In this document: positions 1-6,582 of the stretch, piece after piece
How the letters are laid out: every line of letters begins with the position of its first letter
How positions within the stretch are numbered: position 1 is the stretch's first letter
Assembly: GCA_964387935.1 (NCBI GenBank)
Contig: CAYLZN010000324.1
Coordinates: 1-6,582 of the forward strand
Length of the DNA: 6,582 nucleotides
Source of the DNA: CAYLZN01 sp964387935
Lineage (GTDB): Bacteria > Acidobacteriota > Vicinamibacteria > Vicinamibacterales > JAFNAJ01
Direction: 5' to 3'
The notes under the pieces: model-generated
What the model was told of the DNA's origin: nothing
Databases searched by the model: none
What the model saw: only the letters and a program-made list of their open reading frames with translations
Position numbers and translations under genes: made by a program

Positions 1-1
1 G

Positions 2-265
2 CTCATCGGCGATCGCTGCGGCGCCCACACCTTCCCGTACATCGAGGTGAAGAACACCTCGTCCACGGTGGAGCACGAGGCGTCCACGTCGAAGATCGGC
101 GAGGACCAGATCTTCTACCTTCGCCAGCGCGGCCTCGCGACCGAGGACGCCGTCAACATGATCGTCAACGGGTTCTGCAAGGAAGTCTTCCGCGAACTCC
201 CGATGGAGTTCGCCGTCGAGGCCCAGAAGCTGCTCGGGGTCAGCCTCGAAGGGTCGGTGGGATAG
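2..265 (+). CDS. sufB: SufB, Fe-S cluster scaffold subunit (3' end only)
   Basis: This is the last 87 codons of SufB, open at the left edge of the window and ending at TAG. SufB is the main scaffold subunit of the cytoplasmic SufBCD complex, where Fe-S clusters are built. The visible part holds the very conserved SufB tail: LIGDRCGAHTFPYIEVKN, then VEHEASTSKIGEDQ, then IVNGFCKEVFRELPMEF, ending in SLEGSVG. The Glu codon at 77-79, in VEHE, aligns by my count with E. coli Glu434, which with Cys405 is implicated in cluster assembly. The Cys405 equivalent should lie about four codons before the left edge and so cannot be checked. The neighbour sufC follows after 60 bases. Identification is very firm. 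The ATG-like codons inside this fragment are internal and not starts. Confidence 0.97.
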   Translation, partial: LIGDRCGAHTFPYIEVKNTSSTVEHEASTSKIGEDQIFYLRQRGLATEDAVNMIVNGFCKEVFRELPMEFAVEAQKLLGVSLEGSVG

Positions 266-271
266 GGACAG

Positions 272-299
272 GCGTACGGCGTACGGCGTACGGCGTACG
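272..299. repeat. Tandem heptamer repeat (GCGTACG x4)
   Basis: Four perfect head-to-tail copies of the 7-base unit GCGTACG fill the sufB-sufC spacer, and a degenerate fifth copy (GCGAGCG) follows at 300-306. Each unit contains the 6-base palindrome CGTACG, so the array can pair with itself in several registers. It starts 6 bases after the sufB stop and ends about 8 bases before the sufC ribosome binding site. It could be a slippage-generated microsatellite, a weak mRNA structure, or one copy of a dispersed intergenic repeat. The window alone does not separate these. Confidence 0.9.
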
Positions 300-313
300 G
301 CGAGCGAACAGAC

Positions 314-318
314 AGGAA
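314..318 (+). promoter_or_regulatory. Ribosome binding site of sufC
   Basis: AGGAA lies 7 bases before the ATG at 326, a normal Shine-Dalgarno spacing, and supports that ATG as the sufC start. Confidence 0.7.
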
Positions 319-325
319 CCACACT

Positions 326-1094
<769 letters not shown>

Positions 1095-1096
<2 letters not shown>

Positions 1097-1100
1097 GGAG
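1095..1100 (+). promoter_or_regulatory. Ribosome binding site deciding the sufD start
   Basis: GAGGAG overlaps the sufC stop codon. It directly abuts the ATG at 1101 (no spacing) but sits 9 bases before the in-frame ATG at 1110. Spacing therefore favours 1110 as the real sufD start. Confidence 0.7.
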
Positions 1101-1109
1101 ATGCCGATC

Positions 1110-2423
1110 ATGACCGTTGCAGCGGCCCAGGACCTCTACGCGTCGCGGTTCGAGCAGTTCGCGGCCGAGCGCCGCGATCAGGACCCGTCGTGGCTGTGGA
1201 CGATCAGGCGCGCCGCGCTGGACCGGTTCCACGCGCTCGGCTTCCCCACCACGCGCGACGAGGAGTGGCGGTTCACCCCGGTGGCGTCCCTCGCCGAGGG
1301 CGGCTTCGCGGCGGCGGATGCCGTCACGGCCCGCGTCGCGAGGTCCGAGCTGGCGCCGTACCTGCTGCGGCAGGTGTCGTGCACGCTGCTGGTGTTCGTG
1401 AACGGACGGTTCGCGCCCGAGCTGTCGACCATCCACGGCGCGGCCCGCGGCGTGGTCTTCTCGAACCTGGCCTCGGTGCTGCAGACCGACCCCGGCCTGA
1501 TCGATCCCTACATCACGCGGTGCGCGAGCTTCGACCGGCACGCGTTCACCGCCCTGAATACGGCCTTCGCCCAGGACGGGGCCGTCGTGCACATCCCGGC
1601 GAACACGGTGCTCGGCCAGCCCGTGCACGTGCTCTACTACTCGACGGCCGGCGAACCGATCGTCACCCACCCCCGCACGATCCTCGTGGCCGGCGACAAC
1701 AGCCAGGGCCGGGTCATCGAGATGTACGCCGGCGCGGAGGGCGGGCGCTACTGGACCAACGCGGTGACGGAGATCGTCGCCGGTGAGAACTCGCACATCG
1801 ACCATTACCGCATCCAGCGCGAGAGCCTGGCGTCGTCCCACATCTCGTCGACGCACATCCTGCTCGAGCGCAGCGCGGTGTTCGCGCAGCAGAGCATCAC
1901 GCTCGGCGGGGGGCTCGTGCGCAACGACATCCACGCGACGCTCTCGGCCGAGGGCATCGAGTGCACGCTCAACGGCCTCTACCTGGGCAACGGGGATCGC
2001 CTCATCGACAACCACACGGCGATCGACCACGCGATGCCGCACTGCGCCAGTCACGAGCTGTACAAGGGCATGCTGGACGGGCGCGCGCGGGGGGTGTTCA
2101 ACGGCAAGATCTTCGTGCGGCAGGACGCGCAGAAGACGGACGCGAAGCAGACCAACCAGGTGCTCCTGCTCTCCGACGACGCCACCATCAACACGAAGCC
2201 CCAGCTCGAGATCTTCGCCGACGACGTGAAGTGCACCCACGGGGCGACGGTCGGCCAGATCGATGCGGAGGCGCTCTTCTACCTCAGGGCGCGCGGCATC
2301 GGGCTCGACGAGGCGCGCGCGATGCTGGTCCACGCGTTCGCGAGCGACGTCATCGACCGGATCGCCATCGAACCCCTGCGGCAGGCCCTCGAAGAGGTCC
2401 TGCTCGCCTATCTCCCCACATAG
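1110..2423 (+). CDS. sufD: SufD, Fe-S scaffold complex subunit
   Basis: SufD pairs with SufB in the cytoplasmic SufB-SufC2-SufD complex and is needed for iron acquisition and cluster formation. From the start used here it has 437 residues, near the usual 420-450. The N-terminal helical part carries RDEEWRFTPV around residues 49-58, a hallmark of SufD. The C-terminal half is the SufB/SufD beta-helix core (PF01458), ending in KCTHGATVGQID and ALFYLRARGI. His377, in CTHGAT, aligns with E. coli SufD His360, a residue implicated in assembly with SufB. An alternative start three codons upstream (1101) would leave no gap after the Shine-Dalgarno sequence and is less likely. The gene is distinguished from sufB by the EEWRFT region and the absence of the SufB tail. 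sufS begins 7 bases after its stop. Confidence 0.96.
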   Translation: MTVAAAQDLYASRFEQFAAERRDQDPSWLWTIRRAALDRFHALGFPTTRDEEWRFTPVASLAEGGFAAADAVTARVARSELAPYLLRQVSCTLLVFVNGRFAPELSTIHGAARGVVFSNLASVLQTDPGLIDPYITRCASFDRHAFTALNTAFAQDGAVVHIPANTVLGQPVHVLYYSTAGEPIVTHPRTILVAGDNSQGRVIEMYAGAEGGRYWTNAVTEIVAGENSHIDHYRIQRESLASSHISSTHILLERSAVFAQQSITLGGGLVRNDIHATLSAEGIECTLNGLYLGNGDRLIDNHTAIDHAMPHCASHELYKGMLDGRARGVFNGKIFVRQDAQKTDAKQTNQVLLLSDDATINTKPQLEIFADDVKCTHGATVGQIDAEALFYLRARGIGLDEARAMLVHAFASDVIDRIAIEPLRQALEEVLLAYLPT

Positions 2424-2430
2424 GGGGCCC

Positions 2431-3672
2431 ATGTCGGCCACGACTTCCGTTCGCGGGCTGGACGTCGATCGCATCCGCGTAGAGTTCCCGATCCTGCAGC
2501 GCGAGGTGCACGGCAAGCGGCTCGTCTATCTCGACAACGCCAACACGACGCAGAAGCCGAGGGCCGTCATCGAGGCCCTGGACCGGTACTACTCGGAGTT
2601 CAACGCCAACGTGCACCGGTCCACGTACCTGCTGAGCGAGCGCGCCACGGCGGCGTTCGAGGGGGCGCGGGCCAGGGTGCAGGCGCTCCTCAACGCGCCC
2701 GCCTCGCGTGAGATCGTCTTCACCCGCGGCTGCACGGAGAGCATCAACCTCGTGGCCCAGAGCTGGGGCCGTCCCAACCTCCGCCCCGGCGACGAAGTGG
2801 TCGTCACCTGGCTCGAACACCACTCGAACATCGTCCCGTGGCAGCTCGTGTGCCAGCAGACCGGCGCACGGCTGCGGCCGGTCCGCGTGGACGACCTCGG
2901 CCAGGTCGATCTCGACGACTACGCCGCGGCGCTCGAGGGCCCGGCCAGGTTCGTCGCGATCATCCACGTCTCCAACGCGCTCGGCACGATCGTCCCGGTG
3001 AAGCCCATGATCGACATGGCGCACGCGCGGGGCGTCCCCGTCCTCGTGGACGGCGCGCAGGCGGTAGCCCACGGCCCCGTCGACGTGCAGGCGCTCGACT
3101 GCGACTTCTACGCCTTCTCCGCGCACAAGATGTACGGGCCGACGGGCATCGGCGCGCTCTACGGCAAGGCCGCCCTGCTCGAGGCCATGCCGCCCTGGCA
3201 GGGCGGCGGCGACATGATCGCCTCGGTCTCCTTCGAGAAGACCACTTACAACACGCTGCCCTGGAAGTTCGAGGCCGGGACCCCCAACATCGGGGGCGTG
3301 GTGGGATTCGGGGCCGCGGTGGACTGGCTCCGACAGTTCGACCTTTCGGCAGTCGCCCGGGTCGAGGGCGACCTGCTCGAGTACGCCACGGCCCGCCTGG
3401 ACGAGGTCCCTGGCCTTCGCCTCATCGGCAGGCCGCGCGAGCGCGCCGGCGTCGTCTCGTTCGTCCTGGACGGGATCCACCCGCACGATGTGGGCACGAT
3501 CGTCGATCGCCAGGGCGTGGCGATCCGGACGGGCCAGCACTGCGCCCAGCCGGTGATGGACCGCTTCTGCGTGCCTGCGACGGCACGGGCCTCGTTCGCC
3601 GTTTACAATACCCGTGAGGACGTCGACGCGCTCGTCGGGGCGCTGCGCGTCGCCCGGGAGTTGTTCGGCTGA
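2431..3672 (+). CDS. sufS: SufS, group II cysteine desulfurase
   Basis: This 413-residue PLP enzyme converts cysteine to alanine and holds the released sulfur as a persulfide for Fe-S cluster building. It is a fold-type I aminotransferase-like protein. Visible motifs are YLDNANTTQKP near residue 33, TWLEHHSNIVPWQ near 126, VDGAQAVAH near 207, the PLP lysine Lys233 in SAHKMYGPTG, FEAGTPN near 280, and the persulfide cysteine Cys371 in RTGQHCAQPVM. His352, in HPHDV, lies 19 residues before the catalytic cysteine. That is the position of the B. subtilis SufS histidine known to take over a zinc ligand when SufU docks, and it fits the sufU gene next door. The residue two before Cys371 is Gln, where E. 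coli and B. subtilis have His. AGGGGG at 2422-2427 lies only 3 bases before the ATG. Upstream in-frame codons overlap sufD and do not look like SufS. The stop overlaps the sufU start by one base. Confidence 0.97.
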   Translation: MSATTSVRGLDVDRIRVEFPILQREVHGKRLVYLDNANTTQKPRAVIEALDRYYSEFNANVHRSTYLLSERATAAFEGARARVQALLNAPASREIVFTRGCTESINLVAQSWGRPNLRPGDEVVVTWLEHHSNIVPWQLVCQQTGARLRPVRVDDLGQVDLDDYAAALEGPARFVAIIHVSNALGTIVPVKPMIDMAHARGVPVLVDGAQAVAHGPVDVQALDCDFYAFSAHKMYGPTGIGALYGKAALLEAMPPWQGGGDMIASVSFEKTTYNTLPWKFEAGTPNIGGVVGFGAAVDWLRQFDLSAVARVEGDLLEYATARLDEVPGLRLIGRPRERAGVVSFVLDGIHPHDVGTIVDRQGVAIRTGQHCAQPVMDRFCVPATARASFAVYNTREDVDALVGALRVARELFG

Positions 3673-4121
3673 TGTCGGACCTGCGCGACCTGTATCAAGA
3701 GGTCATTCTCGACCACAACCGGCGGCCGCGGAACTTCGGCCCCCTGCCCGGGGCGAACCGCGTCGCCGATGGCCACAACCCGCTTTGTGGGGACCGCCTT
3801 CACGTCGCCGTGCAGGTCGAGGACGGCCGGATCCGCGACATCCGGTTCGAGGGCGCCGGCTGCGCCATCTCCAAGGCCTCGGCCTCGCTGATGACCGAAA
3901 GCGTCAAGGGCCGTACCGTGGCCGAGGTGGAGACCCTGTTCGACGATTTCCACCGGATGGTGACCGCGGCCCCTGGGCACCCGCCGGACGCGGCGCTCGG
4001 CAAGCTCGCCGTCCTCGCGGGCGTGGGCGAGTTCCCGATGCGCGTGAAGTGCGCCACCCTGGCCTGGCACACCCTCAGGGCGGCGCTCCACGACCCGAAG
4101 GCCGTCGCGACGACTGAATGA
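3672..4121 (+). CDS. sufU: SufU, zinc-dependent sulfur acceptor for SufS
   Basis: SufU is a 149-residue IscU-like protein that accepts persulfide from SufS and hands it to the SufBCD scaffold. The three cysteines are Cys39 (NPLCGD), Cys64 (GAGCAIS) and Cys127 (VKCATLAW), with Asp41. These match the zinc ligands Cys41, Asp43, Cys66 and Cys128 of B. subtilis SufU. The gap between the second and third cysteines is 62 residues, about 20 longer than in E. coli IscU, and Lys126 stands where IscU has the histidine before its last cysteine. Both traits mark SufU and not the IscU scaffold. The ATG overlaps the sufS stop by one base (TGATG). GGGAG at 3656-3660 could serve as ribosome binding site, so translational coupling to sufS is likely. 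No truncation or missing ligand is seen. Confidence 0.96.
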   Translation: MSDLRDLYQEVILDHNRRPRNFGPLPGANRVADGHNPLCGDRLHVAVQVEDGRIRDIRFEGAGCAISKASASLMTESVKGRTVAEVETLFDDFHRMVTAAPGHPPDAALGKLAVLAGVGEFPMRVKCATLAWHTLRAALHDPKAVATTE

Positions 4122-4465
4122 CGGGGACGGTGATGCCCGCGACTGCGGATCCGCTCAAGACCCTCGAGCTCAAACCCCTGGTGATCGAGGCCCTGACCCT
4201 GGTCTACGACCCGGAAATCCCGGTCAACGTCTACGAACTGGGGCTGGTCTACGACATCGTCATCGACGCCCATGCGCACGTGCACATCCAGATGACGCTC
4301 ACCAGTCCCGCCTGCCCGTCGGCGCAGCAGATCCCGGTGGACGTACGGGACCGCGTGCGCGCCGTGCCGGGTGTCAGCGACGCCACCGTCGAGGTCGTGT
4401 GGGATCCGCCCTGGGGTCCGGATCGCATGTCCGACGTGGCGCGGCTCCAGCTCGGTCTCATGTAG
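4118..4465 (+). CDS. sufT: SufT, DUF59/MIP18-like Fe-S maturation factor
   Basis: This 115-residue protein belongs to the DUF59 (MIP18/PaaD-like) family. Members encoded in suf operons are called SufT and assist Fe-S protein maturation, especially when demand is high. The family signature DPEIPVNVYELGLVYDI is at residues 31-47. The conserved cysteine Cys66 sits in LTSPACPSAQQIP, and the tail VVWDPPWGPDRMSDVARLQLG is the form seen in SUF-associated members. The ATG overlaps the sufU stop as ATGA, which suggests coupled translation. A second in-frame ATG at 4133 would give a protein five residues shorter, and no clear Shine-Dalgarno sequence separates the two. The exact biochemical role in this organism cannot be read from the sequence. 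Confidence 0.94.
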   Translation: MTGTVMPATADPLKTLELKPLVIEALTLVYDPEIPVNVYELGLVYDIVIDAHAHVHIQMTLTSPACPSAQQIPVDVRDRVRAVPGVSDATVEVVWDPPWGPDRMSDVARLQLGLM

Positions 4466-4497
4466 CGACGGATCACGCGATCAACGTCCTGACCGTC

Positions 4498-5361
4498 ATG
4501 AATGGGGGGTCCCGGCGAGTGCTGCTGGCGTTGATGGTGACCGGCCTGCTGGGTGCGGCCGACGTCGCCCGCGCGCAGCCCCCCCGTCCGGCGGTGCCCG
4601 GGCACACGATCGAGGACTCCTCGCTCATCTCGGTCGTGTACGACAACCTCAAGCGTGAGCGGCAACTGCTGCTGGAATACGTCTACCGCGAGCGGCGACG
4701 CCCCGTGCAGGTGAGTCCGCTCGGCAAGGTCAGCCTCGGCGACGAGCAGACGCTGGACGTCTTCCCCTCCTCCGATCCGGATCGTCCGCGCCGGGTGCTG
4801 GTGGCGGTCAACGGACGACCCGCGACGCAGGCGGAGCGCGACAAGTTCCTCGAGGATCGGCAGGCCAGCGGCAGCCGCCGCGAACGCGAGCGGCGGGATG
4901 CAGAGGCGCGGCGCCGCGCCCAGGAGCGCCTGGACGACGCGTTCCGTGTGTATCTGTTCGTGCCGGACGGCCAGGAGACGATCGAGGGCCGGCTGACGCA
5001 GGTGGTCCGGGTCGTCCCGCGGCCTGGAGTGGACACTCGCAGCGACGTCGGCAAGTGGCTGACCCGGTTCGCGGGCCGGGTCTGGGTGGACACCACCCAG
5101 AAGGAACTGGTGAAAGTGGAGATGATCGCCACCGACACGATCTCGCTCGGATGGGGCGTGGTGGGACGCATCTCGGAAGGGACGAGGGTCACCTACCTGC
5201 GCCGGCCCGTGGACGGCGGCCTCTGGTTCCCTGCGACGGTCCGGTACGAGGCCAGGGGGCGGACGTTGATCTTCCGAAGCTTCCAGCTCGATTCGACGAC
5301 CGAGTGGTTCGATTACCGGCCGGCGGCGGCCGCGTCCAGGGCCGCGGCCTCTCCGCGCTGA
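4498..5361 (+). CDS. Secreted protein of unknown function, LolA-like C-terminal half
   Basis: I cannot name this 287-residue protein. Residues 1-26 form a signal peptide: Arg6-Arg7, a hydrophobic core (VLLALMVTGLLGA), and an ARA cleavage site before Gln27. No lipobox cysteine is present, and the whole protein lacks cysteine. Residues about 112-150 are dominated by Arg, Glu, Asp and Ala and are probably a long charged helix or coiled coil. From about residue 150, alternating strands such as FAGRVWVDTTQKELVKVEM, DGGLWFPATVRYEARG and LIFRSFQ resemble the lipoprotein-localization (LolA/LolB) fold, and I recall similar uncharacterised acidobacterial proteins. The tail is Ala/Arg-rich and low in complexity. 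It probably acts in the periplasm or cell envelope. No Shine-Dalgarno sequence precedes the ATG. In-frame starts further upstream lie inside sufT and would bury the signal peptide. The gene follows sufT by 32 bases with no terminator in between, so read-through from suf is plausible. Confidence 0.8.
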   Translation: MNGGSRRVLLALMVTGLLGAADVARAQPPRPAVPGHTIEDSSLISVVYDNLKRERQLLLEYVYRERRRPVQVSPLGKVSLGDEQTLDVFPSSDPDRPRRVLVAVNGRPATQAERDKFLEDRQASGSRRERERRDAEARRRAQERLDDAFRVYLFVPDGQETIEGRLTQVVRVVPRPGVDTRSDVGKWLTRFAGRVWVDTTQKELVKVEMIATDTISLGWGVVGRISEGTRVTYLRRPVDGGLWFPATVRYEARGRTLIFRSFQLDSTTEWFDYRPAAAASRAAASPR

Positions 5362-5387
5362 CCCGGTGCGACGTCTGCGACCTCTGA

Positions 5388-5393
5388 CATAAT
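5388..5393 (+). promoter_or_regulatory. Possible -10 promoter element
   Basis: CATAAT, one of the few AT-rich hexamers in the area, differs by one base from the sigma-70 -10 consensus TATAAT. It lies 57 bases before the GTG at 5450. No convincing -35 hexamer is seen 16-18 bases upstream (the region reads GGTGCGAC). It would allow separate transcription of the UPF0182 gene. This is a weak call. Confidence 0.3.
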
Positions 5394-5401
5394 CAGCCCA
5401 G

Positions 5402-5426
5402 TGGCGGCGGTCCTGCGATGCCGCCA
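5402..5426 (+). other. GC-rich hairpin in the leader of the UPF0182 gene
   Basis: TGGCGGC (5402-5408) and GCCGCCA (5420-5426) form a perfect 7-base-pair stem around an 11-base loop. No run of T follows, so it is not a classical intrinsic terminator. It ends 9 bases before the ribosome binding site. If the -10 at 5388 is real, the hairpin lies at the very 5' end of that transcript. It may also slow or protect the 3' end of the upstream message. A 7-base inverted repeat can arise by chance in DNA this rich in GC. Confidence 0.4.
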
Positions 5427-5435
5427 GGTGTCACG

Positions 5436-5441
5436 AAAGGA
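5436..5441 (+). promoter_or_regulatory. Ribosome binding site of the UPF0182 gene
   Basis: AAAGGA lies 8 bases before the GTG at 5450. This good Shine-Dalgarno spacing decides that GTG as the start. The ATG at 5418 is in another frame. Confidence 0.7.
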
Positions 5442-5449
5442 CGTTCACC

Positions 5450-6582
5450 GTGCCTCGTCGCGGCCTGCTGCGGGTCCCGCTCATTGCCCTGGTTGCGGTG
5501 CTCGTCCTGGGCGTACCGTCGCTCGTCCAGGTCTACACCGACTGGCTCTGGTTCGGCGAAACCGGGTATCAGCAGGTCTTCCTGCGAGTGCTCACCGCCA
5601 GGAGCGTGCTGGGACTCGTGGTCTTCGCGCTGACGTGGGCCTTCCTCGCGCTGAACCTGCTCCTCGCCCTGCGGGCGGCTCCGAGACGCGAGTTCCAGGT
5701 CCTGACGCCGGACGGACCGCGCCAGGTCTCGCTCGACCCCCGCCGCCTGCGCCCCATCGTCCTGATGGCCTCCCTGGTGGCGGCGCTCGCGGCGGGCGCG
5801 TATGCCTCCTCCAACTGGGACACGTGGCTCTTCTACCGCCACGCCACGCCGTTCGGCCAGGTGGACCCGCTGCTGTCGAAGGACATCGGGTTCTACGTCT
5901 TCGAGTTGCCGTTCCTCCAGTTCGCGAAGTCGCTTGCGCTCACGCTCGTGATGCTGACGGCCCTCGCGGTCGCGGTGGGCTACGTGCTGGCCGGCGCCAT
6001 CGGCGTCCGCCTGAACCAGGGCCCGTACGTCGAGGCCGGGGCGCTCAAGCACCTGTCCGTGCTCGCCGCGATCCTCCTCCTGCTGCTGGCAGCGGATGCC
6101 TGGCTGGCGCAGGCCGGTCTGCTGACCTCCGATTCCGGCCTGGTGCCCGGGGCGTCCTACGCGGATGTCCACGCACGGCTGCCCGTCCTGCGGACGCTCG
6201 CCATCATCGCCGTCCTGGGCGCGTTCGTCGCGCTGGCGCAGGTGTTCGTGGGCAAGCCCTGGCTCGTCATCGCGGCGGCGGGTCTTTATCTGGTCGTGTC
6301 CATCGGCGGGTCCGCGTATGCCGCCCTGCTGCAGCGCTTCGTGGTCGCCCCGAACGAGCAGGAAAAGGAAACGCCGTTCATCGAGCACAACATCGCCGCC
6401 ACGCGGAGCGCGTACGGGTTCGACCACGTCGTCGAGCGCCAGTTGTCCGGCGATGCCCTGCTGTCGCGCAGCGACATCGATCGCAACGCGGCGACGCTCC
6501 GCAACGTGCCGCTCTGGGATCACCAGCCGCTGCTCGACACCTTCGGACAGATCCAGGAGATCCGGACCTACTACGACTTCGT
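5450..6582 (+). CDS. UPF0182 (COG1615) family membrane protein, 5' part
   Basis: This gene starts at GTG and is still open at the right edge, giving 377 complete codons of a protein whose family is usually about 900 residues long. Family hallmarks are YTDWLWFGETGYQQVF (from residue 29), KDIGFYVFELPFLQF (144-158), QRFVVAPNEQEKETPFIEHN (295-314), and NVPLWDHQPLLDTFGQIQE (352-370). About seven hydrophobic membrane segments can be read, near residues 7-27, 52-74, 101-121, 160-184, 200-222, 245-266 and 269-291. The chain then leaves the membrane into the large soluble domain that forms the rest of the family, probably outside the cytoplasm. The biochemical function of the family is not established to my knowledge, so none is given. 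It follows the secreted protein by 88 bases and may be transcribed with it or from its own promoter. Confidence 0.93.
   Translation, partial: MPRRGLLRVPLIALVAVLVLGVPSLVQVYTDWLWFGETGYQQVFLRVLTARSVLGLVVFALTWAFLALNLLLALRAAPRREFQVLTPDGPRQVSLDPRRLRPIVLMASLVAALAAGAYASSNWDTWLFYRHATPFGQVDPLLSKDIGFYVFELPFLQFAKSLALTLVMLTALAVAVGYVLAGAIGVRLNQGPYVEAGALKHLSVLAAILLLLLAADAWLAQAGLLTSDSGLVPGASYADVHARLPVLRTLAIIAVLGAFVALAQVFVGKPWLVIAAAGLYLVVSIGGSAYAALLQRFVVAPNEQEKETPFIEHNIAATRSAYGFDHVVERQLSGDALLSRSDIDRNAATLRNVPLWDHQPLLDTFGQIQEIRTYYDF

Noticed and set aside
2263..2430. Upstream extension of the sufS frame into sufD
   Set aside because: The extra 56 residues are Arg/Ser-rich shadow sequence read out of frame from sufD, and no SufS homolog needs them. 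The ATG at 2431 gives a normal-length protein.
2350..3540. Long open frame on the - strand (396 codons) opposite sufS
   Set aside because: It is the same kind of GC-driven shadow and has no domain signal. The + strand frame is unmistakably a cysteine desulfurase.
4399..4497. Upstream extension of the secreted-protein frame into sufT
   Set aside because: It would place 33 residues before the signal peptide and is out-of-frame sufT sequence. The ATG at 4498 gives a well-formed signal peptide at the N terminus.
4466..4497. Search for a terminator or promoter between sufT and the secreted-protein gene
   Set aside because: The 32 bases hold only a short GATCA direct repeat separated by CGC. There is no stable stem, no T run and no credible promoter hexamers.
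5328..5349. Perfect 7-base-pair inverted repeat (GGCCGCG / CGCGGCC) near the end of the secreted-protein gene
   Set aside because: It lies inside the Ala/Arg-rich coding tail, has no following T run, and is readily explained by GC-rich alanine codons, so it is not called a terminator.
5393..6523. Long open frame on the - strand (376 codons) at the right end
   Set aside because: Its product is dominated by Arg, Gln, Glu and His without motifs. The + strand carries clear UPF0182 motifs and a good ribosome binding site over the same span.

Overview
The window is a gene-dense, GC-rich (by eye about two-thirds G+C) bacterial segment read entirely on the + strand. Almost every base is accounted for by eight genes: the 3' end of sufB, then complete sufC, sufD, sufS, sufU and sufT, then a secreted protein of unknown function, then the 5' part of a large membrane protein of the UPF0182 family. 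No transposase, phage gene, CRISPR array, tRNA or rRNA was seen.

Positions 2-4465 are a SUF iron-sulfur cluster assembly operon. SufB, SufC and SufD form the scaffold complex on which the cluster is built, with SufC as the ATPase. SufS is the cysteine desulfurase that supplies sulfur. SufU is the zinc-dependent sulfur acceptor that passes persulfide on from SufS. SufT is a small DUF59/MIP18-like maturation factor. The genes are very tightly packed: sufC-sufD and sufD-sufS are separated by a few bases, sufS-sufU overlap by one base and sufU-sufT overlap as ATGA. The only sizeable gap, between sufB and sufC, holds a short tandem repeat with the unit GCGTACG. Key catalytic residues are intact in every enzyme that is complete here. 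SufS carries the histidine expected of a desulfurase that works with SufU, so the partners fit each other.

Positions 4498-5361 encode a protein with a signal peptide, a highly charged probable helix and a beta-rich C-terminal half that looks LolA-like. It lies 32 bases after sufT without a visible terminator, so it may be read through from the suf operon, although nothing in it suggests a role in Fe-S metabolism. The 88-base gap before the last gene holds a possible -10 element, a GC-rich hairpin and a good ribosome binding site. The last gene starts at a GTG at 5450 and runs off the end of the window.

The organism is probably a high-GC soil-type or environmental bacterium. The sufBCDSUT layout, the style of the secreted protein and the presence of UPF0182 would fit Acidobacteriota (for example a Vicinamibacteria-like lineage), but this is an impression from remembered family resemblance and not a demonstrated placement. 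I do not see an undescribed biological system here. The window is mostly conserved housekeeping, and the two least understood genes are the secreted protein and the UPF0182 protein.
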